Below are positions 9,276 through 19,136 of a DNA stretch of 61,944 nucleotides, piece by piece (the stretch's first letter is position 1; the number at the start of each line of letters is the position of its first letter). Source of the DNA: Komagataeibacter nataicola. GTDB taxonomy: Bacteria > Pseudomonadota > Alphaproteobacteria > Acetobacterales > Acetobacteraceae. Both the position numbers and the translations under genes were made by a program. The notes beneath the pieces were generated by a model. It saw only the letters and a program-made list of their open reading frames with translations, did not search any database and was not told where the DNA came from. The stretch lies in assembly GCF_003207795.1 (NCBI RefSeq), contig NZ_NIRT01000018.1:1-61944 (forward strand), given 5' to 3'.

Positions 9276-10301
9276 ATGCCCCTGCTACCCGCCAGCGACC
9301 ACACGGATGGCACGCGTTTTTTCAACCCGCCCGCCATCTGCCCCGAGGGCACCCAGCCCGCGCGCCTGCGGCGCCTCGCCATCCTCAAATGGCAGTGGAA
9401 CCGCCCGAAATCGGACTGGCCCGCGCGGATTGAAAACCCCACCCCCACCGGCGACCCGCATGCCCAGCCCGCGCCCGACACGGTGCAGCTGACCTTTATC
9501 GGCCACAGCACCTTTCTCATCCGCCTGCCCCGGCCTGATGGCACGGCGCTCACCATCCTGACCGACCCGATCTTTTCGCAACGCTGCTCCCCGCTGCCCT
9601 TCCTCGGGCCAAAGCGGGTACGCGCGCCCGGCCGCAGGCTGGCCGACCTGCCACCCATCGATATCGTGCTGGTCTCGCACGCGCATTACGACCACATGGA
9701 CCTGCCCAGCCTGCGGGCGCTGGTGCGGCGGGGCGACAACCCGCTTGTGGTCACACCGCTCGCCAATGCACATTTCATGTACAAGACCAGACTCAAACGC
9801 ATCATGGAGCTGGACTGGTGGCAGGCGGTGACCACCGGTGGCATCCATATCACCTGCACGCCTGCCCGCCATGGCGCGGCCCGCACGCCCTTTGACCGCA
9901 ATACCAGCCTGTGGGGCGGCTTCATGCTGCGCGACGAGGCAGGCCACCAGCTGTTCTTTGCAGGCGATACCGCCGATGGCCGCCACTGGCGCCTGATCCG
10001 CCAGCGCCTTGGCGCGCCCGACATCGCCCTCCTGCCCATTGGCGCGTATGAGCCGCGCGCGCTGATGGAGCGCGTGCACACCACGCCGGAGGAAGCCCTG
10101 TCGGGCCTGCGCCAGCTTGGGGCGCGACACGGGATCGGCATGCATTTCGGCACCTTCCGCCTGACGGATGAACCCATGGACGAGCCGGTCACGCGCCTTG
10201 CAAAAGCCGTGCAGGACGCGGGCCTGCCGCCCGATACGATGGGCATCATGGCCCATGGCGCGTGTCGCGGCATTGCGTGGGATCAGCCCAATGATGCATG
10301 A
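9276..10301 (+). CDS. MBL-fold metallohydrolase (NAPE-PLD/UlaG-like)
   Basis: A 341-aa cytosolic protein of the metallo-beta-lactamase fold. The metal-binding motif is SHAHYDHMD near residue 132, the preceding strand carries FIGHSTFLI, further His ligands occur in TPARHGAAR near 195, the Asp ligand is in FFAGDTADG near 230, and the last His is in MHFGTF near 290. The overall arrangement matches the NAPE-hydrolysing phospholipase D-like group. Known members cleave phospholipids or lactones, so the substrate here is unknown. Its stop is about 100 bp before the ankyrin gene, and the two may be co-transcribed. Confidence 0.85.
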   Translation: MPLLPASDHTDGTRFFNPPAICPEGTQPARLRRLAILKWQWNRPKSDWPARIENPTPTGDPHAQPAPDTVQLTFIGHSTFLIRLPRPDGTALTILTDPIFSQRCSPLPFLGPKRVRAPGRRLADLPPIDIVLVSHAHYDHMDLPSLRALVRRGDNPLVVTPLANAHFMYKTRLKRIMELDWWQAVTTGGIHITCTPARHGAARTPFDRNTSLWGGFMLRDEAGHQLFFAGDTADGRHWRLIRQRLGAPDIALLPIGAYEPRALMERVHTTPEEALSGLRQLGARHGIGMHFGTFRLTDEPMDEPVTRLAKAVQDAGLPPDTMGIMAHGACRGIAWDQPNDA

Positions 10302-10403
10302 TTGCCCGATGTTCTTTTCAGCCAAACCGTCCTATGCTCGATCGCTCATGACGGGACCGGCCTCCGCCCCCGTTTCGCGCAATCCGACCAGCCAGGCAGG
10401 CAC

Positions 10404-10955
10404 ATGAGCAAGACAATCGCCCACGGCGACCCCGCCGCCGACGCACCCGACTCCTTCAGCAACGCGGAAATCGAGACCCTGTTCCTTTCCGCGGCAAGGG
10501 ATGGGCAGACGGATCTCGTTACCGAATTCCTCAAGGCGGGCATCAACCCCGATACCCGCAACGACAAGGGCTACACCGCGCTGATCCTTGCCGCCTATAA
10601 CGGCCACGAACCCACCGTGCGCGCCCTGCTTGAAGGCGGCGCCAGCCCCGACCTGCAGGACGCCAAGGGGGCGACGGCGCTCGCGGGCGTGGCCTTCAAG
10701 GGCGACCTGCCATGCGCGCGCGTGCTGGTCGCGCATGGAGCAGGCATCGATGTGCCCAATTTCGTAGGACGCACGCCGCTGATCTTTGCTGTGATGTTCA
10801 ACCGCGACCCCATGGTCACCTTCCTGCTTGAACATGGCGCCAACCCCGACCTGCGCGATGGCGAGGGCATCAGCGCCCGCCTGTTCGCCACCCGGCAGGG
10901 CAACACCGCCCTGCTTGACGCCATGAAGCGCACGCCCCCCGCCCCGCAGGGCTGA
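10404..10955 (+). CDS. ankyrin-repeat protein
   Basis: A 183-aa protein with at least four consecutive ankyrin repeats from about residue 30. Signature pieces are [26 protein letters not shown] and [13 protein letters not shown], each followed by an inter-repeat loop such as GASPDLQD. There is no signal peptide or membrane segment, so it is probably a cytosolic protein-binding scaffold. I chose the ATG at 10404 because the upstream extension from 10302 overlaps the end of the hydrolase gene and is low-complexity. The binding partner is unknown. Confidence 0.85.
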   Translation: MSKTIAHGDPAADAPDSFSNAEIETLFLSAARDGQTDLVTEFLKAGINPDTRNDKGYTALILAAYNGHEPTVRALLEGGASPDLQDAKGATALAGVAFKGDLPCARVLVAHGAGIDVPNFVGRTPLIFAVMFNRDPMVTFLLEHGANPDLRDGEGISARLFATRQGNTALLDAMKRTPPAPQG

Positions 10956-11044
10956 ACCACTCTTTCTGTCATCCTTTTCCCACCGCCACAGCACCCGTTG
11001 CCGTGGCGTGCCTTTATGTTCATGACCTTGTGGAATTCACCCCG

Positions 11045-12115
11045 ATGAGCCGTTTCTGGAGCCCGATCGTACACAGCCTGACCCCGTATGTGCCGGGCGA
11101 GCAACCCAGAATGGCCAACCTGATAAAGCTGAATACCAACGAGTGCCCGTACGGCCCCTCGCCCAAAGTGATCGAGGCCATCAGGGCCGCCACCAACGAC
11201 ACGCTGCGCCTCTACCCCGATCCCACGGCCCATGCCCTGTGCACGGCCATCGCCACCGCGCATGACGTGCCGGTGGACCACGTGTTCGTGGGCAATGGCT
11301 CGGACGAGGTGCTCGCCCATGTCTTCCAGGGGCTGCTCAACCACGATGCCCCCCTGCTCTTCCCCGACATTACCTACAGCTTCTACCCCGTCTATTGCGG
11401 GCTTTACGGCATACGCCACGAGACCGTGCCGCTCGACAGTGCGATGGGCATCGACATTGCGGCCTATCGCAGGCCGTGTGGCGGCATCATCCTGCCCAAC
11501 CCCAATGCACCCACCGGCATCGCCCTGGGGCTGGACGAGATTTGCACCGTGCTGCGCGACCACCCGGAGGCGGTCGTGGTGGTGGATGAAGCCTATGTCG
11601 ATTTCGGGGCCGAGACGGCCATACCGCTCGTAGCCGAACATCCCAACCTGCTCGTGGTGCGCACGCTCTCCAAATCAAGCGCGCTGGCGGGGCTGCGGGT
11701 GGGCTATGCCATTGGCCAGCCTGACCTGATCGCAGCCCTGACCCGCATCAAGGACAGCTTCAACTCCTATCCGCTTGACCGTCTGGCGCAGGTGGGAGCC
11801 ATTGCCGCGATTGAAGATCGGGAATGGCTTGCAAATACAAGCGCCAGGATCATAAGCTCACGCAACAGGCTGACAGACAGCCTGGGAAAGATGGGGTTCG
11901 AGGTCCTGCCATCACGGGCGAATTTCGTATTCGCCCGGCACCCGGACCGTGATGGCGCGCAGCTTGCCGCAGCCCTGCGGGCGCGGGCGATCATTGTGCG
12001 CCATTTCCGGACCCCGCGCATTGCACAATGGCTACGCATCACCATTGGCACGGATGCCGAATGCCAGGCCCTGATACAGGGACTGGCCGATGTGCTTGCG
12101 CTGAACGAGGGGTAA
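11045..12115 (+). CDS. hisC: histidinol-phosphate aminotransferase
   Basis: A 356-aa PLP-dependent fold type I aminotransferase that transfers an amino group from glutamate to imidazole-acetol phosphate in histidine synthesis. The N-terminal [13 protein letters not shown] is diagnostic of HisC. The PLP Lys lies in [16 protein letters not shown] near residue 220, with [10 protein letters not shown] before it. I prefer the ATG at 11045 (MSRFWSP), since the 14 residues before it are not conserved-looking. No other his gene is nearby. Aromatic aminotransferase activity is an alternative for stand-alone HisC proteins. Confidence 0.93.
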   Translation: MSRFWSPIVHSLTPYVPGEQPRMANLIKLNTNECPYGPSPKVIEAIRAATNDTLRLYPDPTAHALCTAIATAHDVPVDHVFVGNGSDEVLAHVFQGLLNHDAPLLFPDITYSFYPVYCGLYGIRHETVPLDSAMGIDIAAYRRPCGGIILPNPNAPTGIALGLDEICTVLRDHPEAVVVVDEAYVDFGAETAIPLVAEHPNLLVVRTLSKSSALAGLRVGYAIGQPDLIAALTRIKDSFNSYPLDRLAQVGAIAAIEDREWLANTSARIISSRNRLTDSLGKMGFEVLPSRANFVFARHPDRDGAQLAAALRARAIIVRHFRTPRIAQWLRITIGTDAECQALIQGLADVLALNEG

Positions 12116-12249
12116 GCCCCCCGGTTCATCATGCATCACGCCGCCGCCCTGCCCACTTGGGCCGGGTGGGCGTGGGTGCGTGCTGCGCCTCTTTCCATCA
12201 CACGGTTAACAACTCATTTCCTGGACCACAGGTCCACAGGATCCTTATC

Positions 12250-12531
12250 ATGCGCGCATTCCACGGACAGATGTCCGATAACCAGCCGATCCGTCGCACC
12301 CTTGCCGAAAAGCAGAAGCAGTTACGCGACCTGCGCGAGACGCTGGCCTCCATGAAATCGCATACCTCACCCGCCCTGCGCGAAAGCGTGCAGAAGCGCA
12401 TCCGCCAGCTTGAAAGCGAAGTGACCGCCGCCCCCGCCCTCAAGGCGAACGACCGGCGCAGCACGCAGGCGGCCCCTGGCGGCACCGACCGCCCACGCAC
12501 CCCGCGCAGGCGGCCTGAACGTAGCATCTGA
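12250..12531 (+). CDS. small coiled-coil protein, function unknown
   Basis: A 93-aa hydrophilic protein. Residues 15-60 form a strongly charged heptad-rich helix (KQKQLRDLRETLASMK), followed by a basic, Pro/Arg-rich tail. No signal peptide or cysteines are seen. AGGA lies eight bases before the ATG at 12250; a second ATG (MSDNQP) lies seven codons later. It is followed closely by a strong terminator. I do not recognise the family; its basic tail would suit nucleic-acid or ribosome contact, but that is a guess. Confidence 0.6.
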   Translation: MRAFHGQMSDNQPIRRTLAEKQKQLRDLRETLASMKSHTSPALRESVQKRIRQLESEVTAAPALKANDRRSTQAAPGGTDRPRTPRRRPERSI

Positions 12532-12542
12532 CCAACATAAAA

Positions 12543-12578
12543 AAAGCGGGCCTGCCCCACATGGGGCAGGCCCGCTTT
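12543..12578. terminator. Bidirectional Rho-independent terminator
   Basis: A perfect stem of at least 13 bp (GCGGGCCTGCCCC paired with its complement) with an ACAT loop has A-runs before it and T residues after it. It sits between convergent genes. Confidence 0.92.
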
Positions 12579-12626
12579 ACCCACAGGCCCCCTTAAAGAG
12601 CCTGCGGGGCAGGAACAGTGGAAGGA

Positions 12627-13943
12627 TCAGTGACCCAGGGTCACTTCCTCCGCCACGTCACCGCGCGCGGCGGCTTCATCAATGTAGCGACGGGCTTCAG
12701 GCGAGACCGTCAGCACCAGCGTCAGTGCAGCCGAGGCCACATACAGGCCACAGAAGATCCAGATGATCCCCTCGATACCGTGCCAGCTTTCGAACCACGT
12801 CACGATCGCCGGACCAACCCAGGTGCTCGCACCCGCACCCAGACCCAGGGCGGACAGGGCGGCGGCCTTTTCCTTCGGGCAGATCTGCGGCACCAGGCCG
12901 GACAGCGGCACGAAGGCGGCAATGGTTGCGCCATACAGCGCGCCCATCACGGCGGCGATGGCGAAGTTGCCGGGGAACATCTGCGGCACGTAGTAGAACA
13001 GCGGCACCGTGATCGCGGCACCAACGCAGCCGAACAGGGCGACAACGGTGCGGTGACCCAGACGGTCCGCCGTGATGCCGGACACGAGGTTCACCAGGAT
13101 GTTCGACAGGAAGATGATCGACAGAAGCTGCAGCCACTGCGACAGCGAGAAGCCGATGACCTTGGTGAAGAACGCCGGCATGATCACCAGAAACGCATAT
13201 TCCGACGACGTATTGATGGTGCGCACGATCATGGCGATAAACGTCTTGGGCTCGCGCCACAGGATGCTGATCGAGCTGAAGAAGATCGTGGCAGGCCGGG
13301 TGCCCACGGGGGCCAGGCGGCGCGACCCGATGGGCTCACGCGTCATGAGCAGGGCCAGCAGGCCACCGAACATGACCAGACCCAGCGAGGACCAGAACGT
13401 CGCCATCTCGCCGATCAGCGGAATGGAGAAGCTGGCGAACAGCGAACCCAGCGTGGGCAGCCCACCCGAGAACGCGAACCAGAACCAGCCCGCAGCCGAG
13501 CCAAGCTGGCGCGGCGGCGTTGCGGCCGCAATCCAGACCAGGAAGCCATAGGTGAACAGCGGGTAGCCAAAGCCGCGCATGGTGTAGGCGGCCAGCATGA
13601 TGGGATAGCTGTTCACGGCCACGCCAAAGGTCAGGAACAGGACCTCGAACACGCCCCAGATGGCAAGGCCGATCCACATGACCCGCTTGGGGCCCCACAG
13701 ATCGGACAGTGGCCCCGAAGCCCAGGAGGACAGGGACACGGTCACGCCATAAATGGTGAAAAGAAGCGCCGTATCGCGCGATGAAATGCCCTGCCCCTCA
13801 AGATAGGGCGCCAGGTAGCCAGCTTCGACACCATCACCGATCATGAAGAACAGCAGACCGACGAACCCCCAGAACAGGGGAGCCGGAATGCCAAGCCGAT
13901 CGGCCAGGGACGTTGATTCGGACAGATTGTCTGTCTGTTTCAA
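12627..13943 (-). CDS. MFS transporter, polyol-permease (RbtT-like) type
   Basis: A 438-aa inner-membrane transporter with twelve predicted hydrophobic helices. The first helix contains WGFVGLLFFMIGDGVEAG and the helix 2-3 loop has the MFS motif in GPLSDLWGPKR. The pattern matches the polyol permease family that carries ribitol, arabinitol or related sugar alcohols, in keeping with the polyol-oxidising life of acetic acid bacteria; the exact substrate is not readable. I propose a TTG start at 13943 because GAGGAGA lies eight bases upstream. The in-frame ATG at 14000 would add a 19-residue Arg/Cys-rich extension that does not look like protein. Confidence 0.88.
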   Translation of the reverse strand: MKQTDNLSESTSLADRLGIPAPLFWGFVGLLFFMIGDGVEAGYLAPYLEGQGISSRDTALLFTIYGVTVSLSSWASGPLSDLWGPKRVMWIGLAIWGVFEVLFLTFGVAVNSYPIMLAAYTMRGFGYPLFTYGFLVWIAAATPPRQLGSAAGWFWFAFSGGLPTLGSLFASFSIPLIGEMATFWSSLGLVMFGGLLALLMTREPIGSRRLAPVGTRPATIFFSSISILWREPKTFIAMIVRTINTSSEYAFLVIMPAFFTKVIGFSLSQWLQLLSIIFLSNILVNLVSGITADRLGHRTVVALFGCVGAAITVPLFYYVPQMFPGNFAIAAVMGALYGATIAAFVPLSGLVPQICPKEKAAALSALGLGAGASTWVGPAIVTWFESWHGIEGIIWIFCGLYVASAALTLVLTVSPEARRYIDEAAARGDVAEEVTLGH

Positions 13944-14666
13944 GGGGAGAGTCTCCTCTTTCACAGGCAGCCGACACGAAAACGAGCGGCCCCGCCTCAT
14001 TGCGGAGCGTCGATGCAGGCTGCGTCCGCACAGTCCGGCTTTCCGGAAACACCAGTGCGGAACTCAGTTTCACAGGTCGGGTGTGCAACCACCCGTGCGG
14101 ATCACGACCATGAGAGACAGGCAGGCGGCACAAGCGCCAAAACGCCAGCGCATATGCCTGGCAGACCTGCTGTTCATGCGTGTGACCAGCCGTAAAGTCG
14201 TCAATCCGGCAGGAAAACGCGCCTTTGGGCACGGCTTTCATAGCAATGCGATGAAAAGACACACAAAGCGCACCGAAAAACGCGCACGATGCCGTGATTT
14301 CCCAGCGCCGGAAAGACCATGAATTGGCCAGATATACAAAATCGTTTCAGTATCGAACGATTTCACAATAACAGGATAGTTTCTGACCTCCGCCAAAACA
14401 CGAAAAATATATTCAGTGGGGATAATCTATACTAAAAAAGTCTCGTGAATGTAAGGGAATTTTCAAATTTTTGACACGATTCCGATTTCTTCCTTATTAT
14501 ATCAATAACTTTCAGATGATATTTTTATGCATGGAGCGCATGCATCGCTCACTGCCCCCACCTTTCGCCCAAGGTGGGTTCCTGCCATAGTCGGGGCCGC
14601 ACCCCGGTGGGAGGAGATGCGCCCGCGCTGCCCCATCGCAGTCGGGACAGGACAAACGGAACGGTC
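13944..14666. other. Long intergenic region
   Basis: About 720 bp between the divergent MFS gene and the small secreted protein. The middle part (roughly 14320-14530) is clearly AT-rich compared with its surroundings and holds a near-consensus promoter. No RNA gene was recognised. The open frames here are short and lack ribosome binding sites. Confidence 0.5.
14471..14500 (+). promoter_or_regulatory. Sigma-70-type promoter
   Basis: A consensus -35 (TTGACA, 14471-14476) and a -10 TATTAT (14495-14500) are separated by 18 bases in an AT-rich block. Transcription would start near 14507, giving an unusually long leader of about 160 nt before the ATG at 14667. Confidence 0.6.
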
Positions 14667-15122
14667 ATGGTGAACATCAAGCTGTCTTTACGCCTCGCCG
14701 CACTGCCGGTTGCCTTGCTGCTTTCGCCTGCGGCGCTAAGCACGATGGCCCATGGGCAGAGCCTGGCCACGCAGAAGGTGCAGCGCGCCATGGATGTGCT
14801 GCGCCTCAAGCCCGACCTGGCCAGCAAGGCGTGCCTCGACAAGCTTGACGACCTGCACAAGATGGAAAAGGTCATTGAGGAGGCGGGCGAGAGCGCGCAC
14901 AACCCCAATCTGTCACTGGCGCATGACGTGATGGAATCCGACTACGAGGACGCCACCGAATCCTGCGTACCAGACGCCGCCAAGCTATGCGCCGCCCCCG
15001 GATCGCTCGCCAGCGCCAACCAGAAGAAACTGTGCGATTCGCTGGATGCGATCATGTCGGTTGATGGATCGGATGAAGGCGATGAAGCCATAGCACCCCC
15101 GCAGGGCACGTCATCAGACTGA
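14667..15122 (+). CDS. secreted small protein, function unknown
   Basis: A 151-aa protein with a clear Sec signal peptide (about residues 1-32, hydrophobic core LAALPVALLLSPAAL and a likely cut after AHG). The mature part is helical and acidic with four Cys (near residues 56, 102, 110 and 129), suggesting disulfides in the periplasm. The start at 14667 places the signal peptide at the N-terminus; the longer open frame from 14574 would bury it. I do not recognise a family. A near-consensus promoter lies about 170 bp upstream and a repeat follows the stop. Confidence 0.65.
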   Translation: MVNIKLSLRLAALPVALLLSPAALSTMAHGQSLATQKVQRAMDVLRLKPDLASKACLDKLDDLHKMEKVIEEAGESAHNPNLSLAHDVMESDYEDATESCVPDAAKLCAAPGSLASANQKKLCDSLDAIMSVDGSDEGDEAIAPPQGTSSD

Positions 15123-15148
15123 CCGGCCTGCGCCGCGCCTGAAACCTC

Positions 15149-15320
15149 AAAGTTTTTTGGGTGTCGCCTTTTTTTTAAAAGGCGACGTCTTTTGAAGCTT
15201 TTTGGAAAAAGCTTCACCAAAAACTTTTATGATTTCAGGATATTATTGAGCCTGACTTTTCAAACAGCCTTTAAAAAACTTCAGGAAACGCCGCCTTTTT
15301 TGCAAAAGGCGGCGCCCGTA
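15149..15320. repeat. Dispersed hairpin repeat, long form (copy A)
   Basis: A 172-bp AT-rich element. It has hairpin 1 (GTCGCC/GGCGAC around a T/A run), hairpin 2 (GAAGCTTTTT/AAAAAGCTTC), a linker containing ATGATTTCAGGATATTATTG and GCCTGACTTTTCAAACAGCC, and hairpin 3 (CGCCGCC/GGCGGCG). The same order is found inverted at 26950-27115, and parts occur at 32693, 45367, 60158 and 60409. It separates the convergent secreted-protein gene and opgH, and its T-runs could terminate both. Confidence 0.85.
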
Positions 15321-15333
15321 AGCATTGACGATT

Positions 15334-17520
15334 TCAAGGCAGTTGCGCCAGCAGGTGCAGCCCTTCGGCGCTGCCCAGCACGGCAGATTTTTCCGCCCGG
15401 TTGAGCGCGCGCACCGCCGTGGCCAGGTCAGGTGCCTCACGCAGCTTGAGCAGCCCCACCAGCAGCGCCGGGTTGATCGGGTCGCCCCGCCTGCGCGGTG
15501 GCGGCAGCATGATCTCATGCACCCGCAACAGCCCTGCGCGCGCGCGCAGGGCCGCAATGGCCTCCTGTATCGGGTGACCCGCCATCTGGCCCATATAGAC
15601 CACGGCCTCGTGCAGCACCGGCGGCGGGTCCGTCTCCTCGGGGATGAGCAGCAGACGCGCACGGCGCAGGGCCTGTCCCGCGGCTTCACTGCCGGTCAGG
15701 GCGGCGAGCGGAATGGCGCAGACCAGCCCCAGGGTTACCGGCAGCATCCACAGGAACAGCGGCAGGGACACGCTCCACGCGGCACCCGCCAGCGCAATGC
15801 CCAGCACCGTATGCACCCAGTACAGCCGCACGTTCTGCATGATCTGCAGGCCGCCCGCGTCACGCCGCTGGGCATTCCAGCCGGAATCACGCCCCAGCAG
15901 GATGGACAGCACGCCCGCCGTCTGGATCATCATGGCAATCGGCGCGATCAGGCCCCCAATCACGGTTTCCACCAGAATGGACGCCGCCGCCATGATCGCC
16001 CCCCCGCAGCCCCGGCGCAGCGGGCCATCAATGAGCAGCAGCATGTAGGCCAGGATCTTGGGAGCCAGCAGCACGATCATGGTGCCGATGAACATGTATT
16101 CCGCCTGCACGGGATCGACATGTGGCCAGTGCGGGTAGAGCAGCTTGGTATCGCCAAAATATTCCGGCTTGTAGAAGCGGTTCTGGAGCGAGACCACAAT
16201 GCCCACAAGCAGGAAGATCAGCCACAGCGGCGCCGTGACATAGGAGCCGATGCCCATGAGCATGTGCATGCGGCTGACCCAGTGCAGCCCACGCGCGGGC
16301 AGCACCTTGGCGTGCTGCAGGTTGCCCTGGCACCAGCGTCGGTCGCGGATGGCGATATCGGTCAGCGATGGCGGGCTCTCCTCATAGGAGCCGCTCAGTG
16401 CGGGTACCATGTGAATGGCCCAGCCGCCACGGCGCATCAGGGCGGCCTCGACAAAGTCATGGCTCAGGATCGCGCCGCCGAAGGGCTTGCGGCCCGGTAG
16501 GTGCGGCATGCCCGCCTGCTCGGCAAAGGCCACCGTGCGGATGACCGCATTATGCCCCCAGTAATTGCCCTCCGCGCCATGCCACCAGGCAATGCCGTGG
16601 GCAATCAGCGGGCCATAGACGCGGCCTGCGAACTGCTGCATGCGCGCAAACAGCGTGCGCCCGTTCACGATCACCGGCAGGGACTGGATCAGGGCCACGC
16701 CGGGGTTATTTTCCATGGCCGAGGTCAGGCGCACGATCACGTCGCCCGACATGACGCTGTCGGCATCGAGCGTGATCATCTGCTCGTAGGCCGCGCCGTA
16801 AGTGCGCACCCATTCACCAATATTGCCCGCCTTGCGGTCGGTATTGACCGCGCGCCTGCGGTAGAACAGCCGCCCGCCCCAGCCCGTGGCGCGGCACAGG
16901 GCCATGTAGGCGGCTTCCTCCGCCACCCAGATATCGGGATCGGTGGTGTCGGACAGGATGAACACGTCAAACGCGCGCTCCTGCCGCGTGGCGCCCAGGC
17001 TGTCGATGGTGGCGCGCAGCCCGGCCATGACGCGCCCCGGATCTTCGTTATAGGTGGGCATGAGCAACGCCGTGCGGGTGGTGACCCGCGGCAGCGTGCC
17101 ACTGCGCTTTATGCCAAGGCCCAGCCCGCCATGCGCCAGCATGGAGCCAAAACCCGCAAGCGCCGAGGTAAAGGCCAGCGCGATCCACAGGAACAGCATG
17201 ACGAACAGCAGCAGCATGACCATGCCCGCCACCGAGCGCTGCACGGCATTGAACACGAGGTCCATCTCGTAACCGGCCATGCCGGTCATGGCCACGGCGC
17301 CGCCAATGACCAGCAGCCGCCGCAGCCCGATCAGCCGCCATTGCGTGGTGGGCACAGCGGGGCGACCGTGCCGGTCCGGCTCGGCTTCGAGCGCGCGCAC
17401 GGGCATGTCGAGCGGGGCGGCAGGCGGCAGGGCGGCCCAGCCCTGCGGCAGAAGGCTGGCAGGCGGCACCGGCCGGGCCGGGCGTGGTGGCGCCCCTACG
17501 GCGTCCATCGATAGACCCAT
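15334..17520 (-). CDS. opgH: glucans biosynthesis glucosyltransferase H
   Basis: A 728-aa inner-membrane GT2 enzyme that polymerises the beta-1,2-linked backbone of osmoregulated periplasmic glucans from UDP-glucose. N-terminal hydrophobic helices lie near residues 68-90 and 98-125, the GT2 domain near 145-400 has LMPTYNEDP, the TLDADSVMSGD metal motif and the RRWCQGNLQH acceptor motif, and several C-terminal helices follow. Length is somewhat short against the 847-aa E. coli protein, mainly at the N-terminus. It overlaps the end of opgG by 25 bp and is the second gene of an opgG-opgH operon, the standard order. Confidence 0.93.
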   Translation of the reverse strand: MGLSMDAVGAPPRPARPVPPASLLPQGWAALPPAAPLDMPVRALEAEPDRHGRPAVPTTQWRLIGLRRLLVIGGAVAMTGMAGYEMDLVFNAVQRSVAGMVMLLLFVMLFLWIALAFTSALAGFGSMLAHGGLGLGIKRSGTLPRVTTRTALLMPTYNEDPGRVMAGLRATIDSLGATRQERAFDVFILSDTTDPDIWVAEEAAYMALCRATGWGGRLFYRRRAVNTDRKAGNIGEWVRTYGAAYEQMITLDADSVMSGDVIVRLTSAMENNPGVALIQSLPVIVNGRTLFARMQQFAGRVYGPLIAHGIAWWHGAEGNYWGHNAVIRTVAFAEQAGMPHLPGRKPFGGAILSHDFVEAALMRRGGWAIHMVPALSGSYEESPPSLTDIAIRDRRWCQGNLQHAKVLPARGLHWVSRMHMLMGIGSYVTAPLWLIFLLVGIVVSLQNRFYKPEYFGDTKLLYPHWPHVDPVQAEYMFIGTMIVLLAPKILAYMLLLIDGPLRRGCGGAIMAAASILVETVIGGLIAPIAMMIQTAGVLSILLGRDSGWNAQRRDAGGLQIMQNVRLYWVHTVLGIALAGAAWSVSLPLFLWMLPVTLGLVCAIPLAALTGSEAAGQALRRARLLLIPEETDPPPVLHEAVVYMGQMAGHPIQEAIAALRARAGLLRVHEIMLPPPRRRGDPINPALLVGLLKLREAPDLATAVRALNRAEKSAVLGSAEGLHLLAQLP

Positions 17521-19019
17521 TCTTCCGATACGGGGCCATTGTCATCGGCCAGCACGCAGTTCAGTTCCGCCACCTTGGCATCGCCGGGCGCGAACTCGAA
17601 CGTGCTGCGCCAGCCATGAATGGGCGTGACCGGCTCGACCACCACATTGCGGATCTCACCGGCCGAGGCACGGCACTGCAGGTGGAAATGCGGGTTATCG
17701 GGCAGTTTTTCAAAGGGCGTACCGACAAAATCAAGGTCGAAGAAGCGCGTATGCGAATCATCGGTCGCATCCCCCACGCGGGTGGCGGCAATGCGCGCGA
17801 GCTTCGTGGGCCACGGCGTATCCCACCCCCAGTACATGCGGTAGGTGAACACATATTCGCGGCCTGCCGCCAGCGGCTCCTGTGGGCGCCAGAACGAGAC
17901 GATATTGTCATTCACCTCGTTGGGGGTGGGAATTTCGACCAGGTCAACAGCCCCTGCCCCCCAGTCCCCGATCGGTTCGATCCATAGCGAGGGACGCTTT
18001 TCATAATTCAGCGCCACATCCTCAAAATCGGTGAAGGCACGCTTGCGCTGCATCAGGCCAAAGCCGTGCGGCCGCACATCGGTAAAGGCGGAGAACTGCA
18101 GGTCGCGCGGATTGCGCAGCGGCCGCCACAACTGCTGGCCGCTGCCGGTCCACATCGAAAGGCCCTCGCTGTCATGGGCGGCGGGGCGCCAGTCATCCAC
18201 GCGCGCGCGGTCGTTGGCGTCAAAATAGAACATGCCGGTGAGCGGGGCGATGCCGGACTCCGCAATCGCCTTGCGCGGATAAAGCGAGGACTGCACGTCA
18301 AACACCGTGGTCTCGCCGGGGCGGATGGTAAAGCGGAACGCGCCGGTGAGCGAAGGGCTGTCGAGCAGGGCATGCAGCACCACGCTATCCACGCCCGCCT
18401 TGGGCTTTTCCAGCCAGAAGGCGCGGAACAGGGCGAATTCCTCGCCCGTCGGGTCGCCGGTGCCATTGGCGAAGCCACGGGCCGACAGGCCATAGGTCTG
18501 CCCCTTGGCCACGGCGCGGAAATAGGATGCGCCAAGGAAGACGCAGAACTCCTCCATCACGCCCGGCGTATTGATGGGCGCGCGCAGGCGCAGACCGGCA
18601 AAGCCGATATCATCATTCACGCGCAGGGCGGGGTCGTTATAGGTAAACATGTCGGGGCTGAAGGCAATGGGGCGGCTCTGGCCATCAATCACCTCGTTCA
18701 TGTCAATACGTGGCGCGTACAGATAACCGCGGGGAAAGAACTCAACCTCGAAACCGAGGTTCTCGCCATGCCACAGCGCCTGTTCGGGGCGGTAGGCCAT
18801 GGAATTGTACTGATCGAAATTCAGGTTGCGCAGCGGTGCAGGCAATGACTGGGAAGGCGGCTGGTAAGCCTGCTGCGACAGTTGATGGGCCAGCGTGCGA
18901 ACCGTGTTGGAATCAAAATTGCTGCTCTGGGTTGCCCTGGCCGCGCGTGGTGCGGCAATCCCCACAGCCGACAGGGCGGACAGGGCCGTGCCCGCTTTCA
19001 TGAAATTACGTCGTAACAC
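17496..19019 (-). CDS. opgG: glucan biosynthesis protein G/D (periplasmic)
   Basis: A 507-aa periplasmic protein of the MdoG family, needed to form and release osmoregulated periplasmic glucans made by OpgH. The N-terminus RRNFMKAGTALSALSAVG is a twin-arginine type signal, so export may be by Tat as for OpgD, whereas E. coli OpgG uses Sec. Conserved beta-sandwich segments such as WRPLRNPRDLQFSAF near residue 300 fit the family, and length is typical. It starts the opg operon. OpgD is an alternative name, since the two paralogues cannot be separated by eye. Confidence 0.9.
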   Translation of the reverse strand: MLRRNFMKAGTALSALSAVGIAAPRAARATQSSNFDSNTVRTLAHQLSQQAYQPPSQSLPAPLRNLNFDQYNSMAYRPEQALWHGENLGFEVEFFPRGYLYAPRIDMNEVIDGQSRPIAFSPDMFTYNDPALRVNDDIGFAGLRLRAPINTPGVMEEFCVFLGASYFRAVAKGQTYGLSARGFANGTGDPTGEEFALFRAFWLEKPKAGVDSVVLHALLDSPSLTGAFRFTIRPGETTVFDVQSSLYPRKAIAESGIAPLTGMFYFDANDRARVDDWRPAAHDSEGLSMWTGSGQQLWRPLRNPRDLQFSAFTDVRPHGFGLMQRKRAFTDFEDVALNYEKRPSLWIEPIGDWGAGAVDLVEIPTPNEVNDNIVSFWRPQEPLAAGREYVFTYRMYWGWDTPWPTKLARIAATRVGDATDDSHTRFFDLDFVGTPFEKLPDNPHFHLQCRASAGEIRNVVVEPVTPIHGWRSTFEFAPGDAKVAELNCVLADDNGPVSEEWVYRWTP

Positions 19020-19136
19020 CTAATTCAACTCCAGTCCGTTCTTCTTTTCAGAAGTGCTGACACACTATTCTTTATTTTTTACCACTGGGCAAAAGCACTT
19101 ATGCCACAACCGTGATCAACAGTGCTGATGGCTTTT

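Noticed and set aside
14540-14660. GC-rich leader considered as a small RNA such as 6S or SRP RNA
   Set aside because: The conserved parts of those RNAs are not present; it is treated as an mRNA leader.
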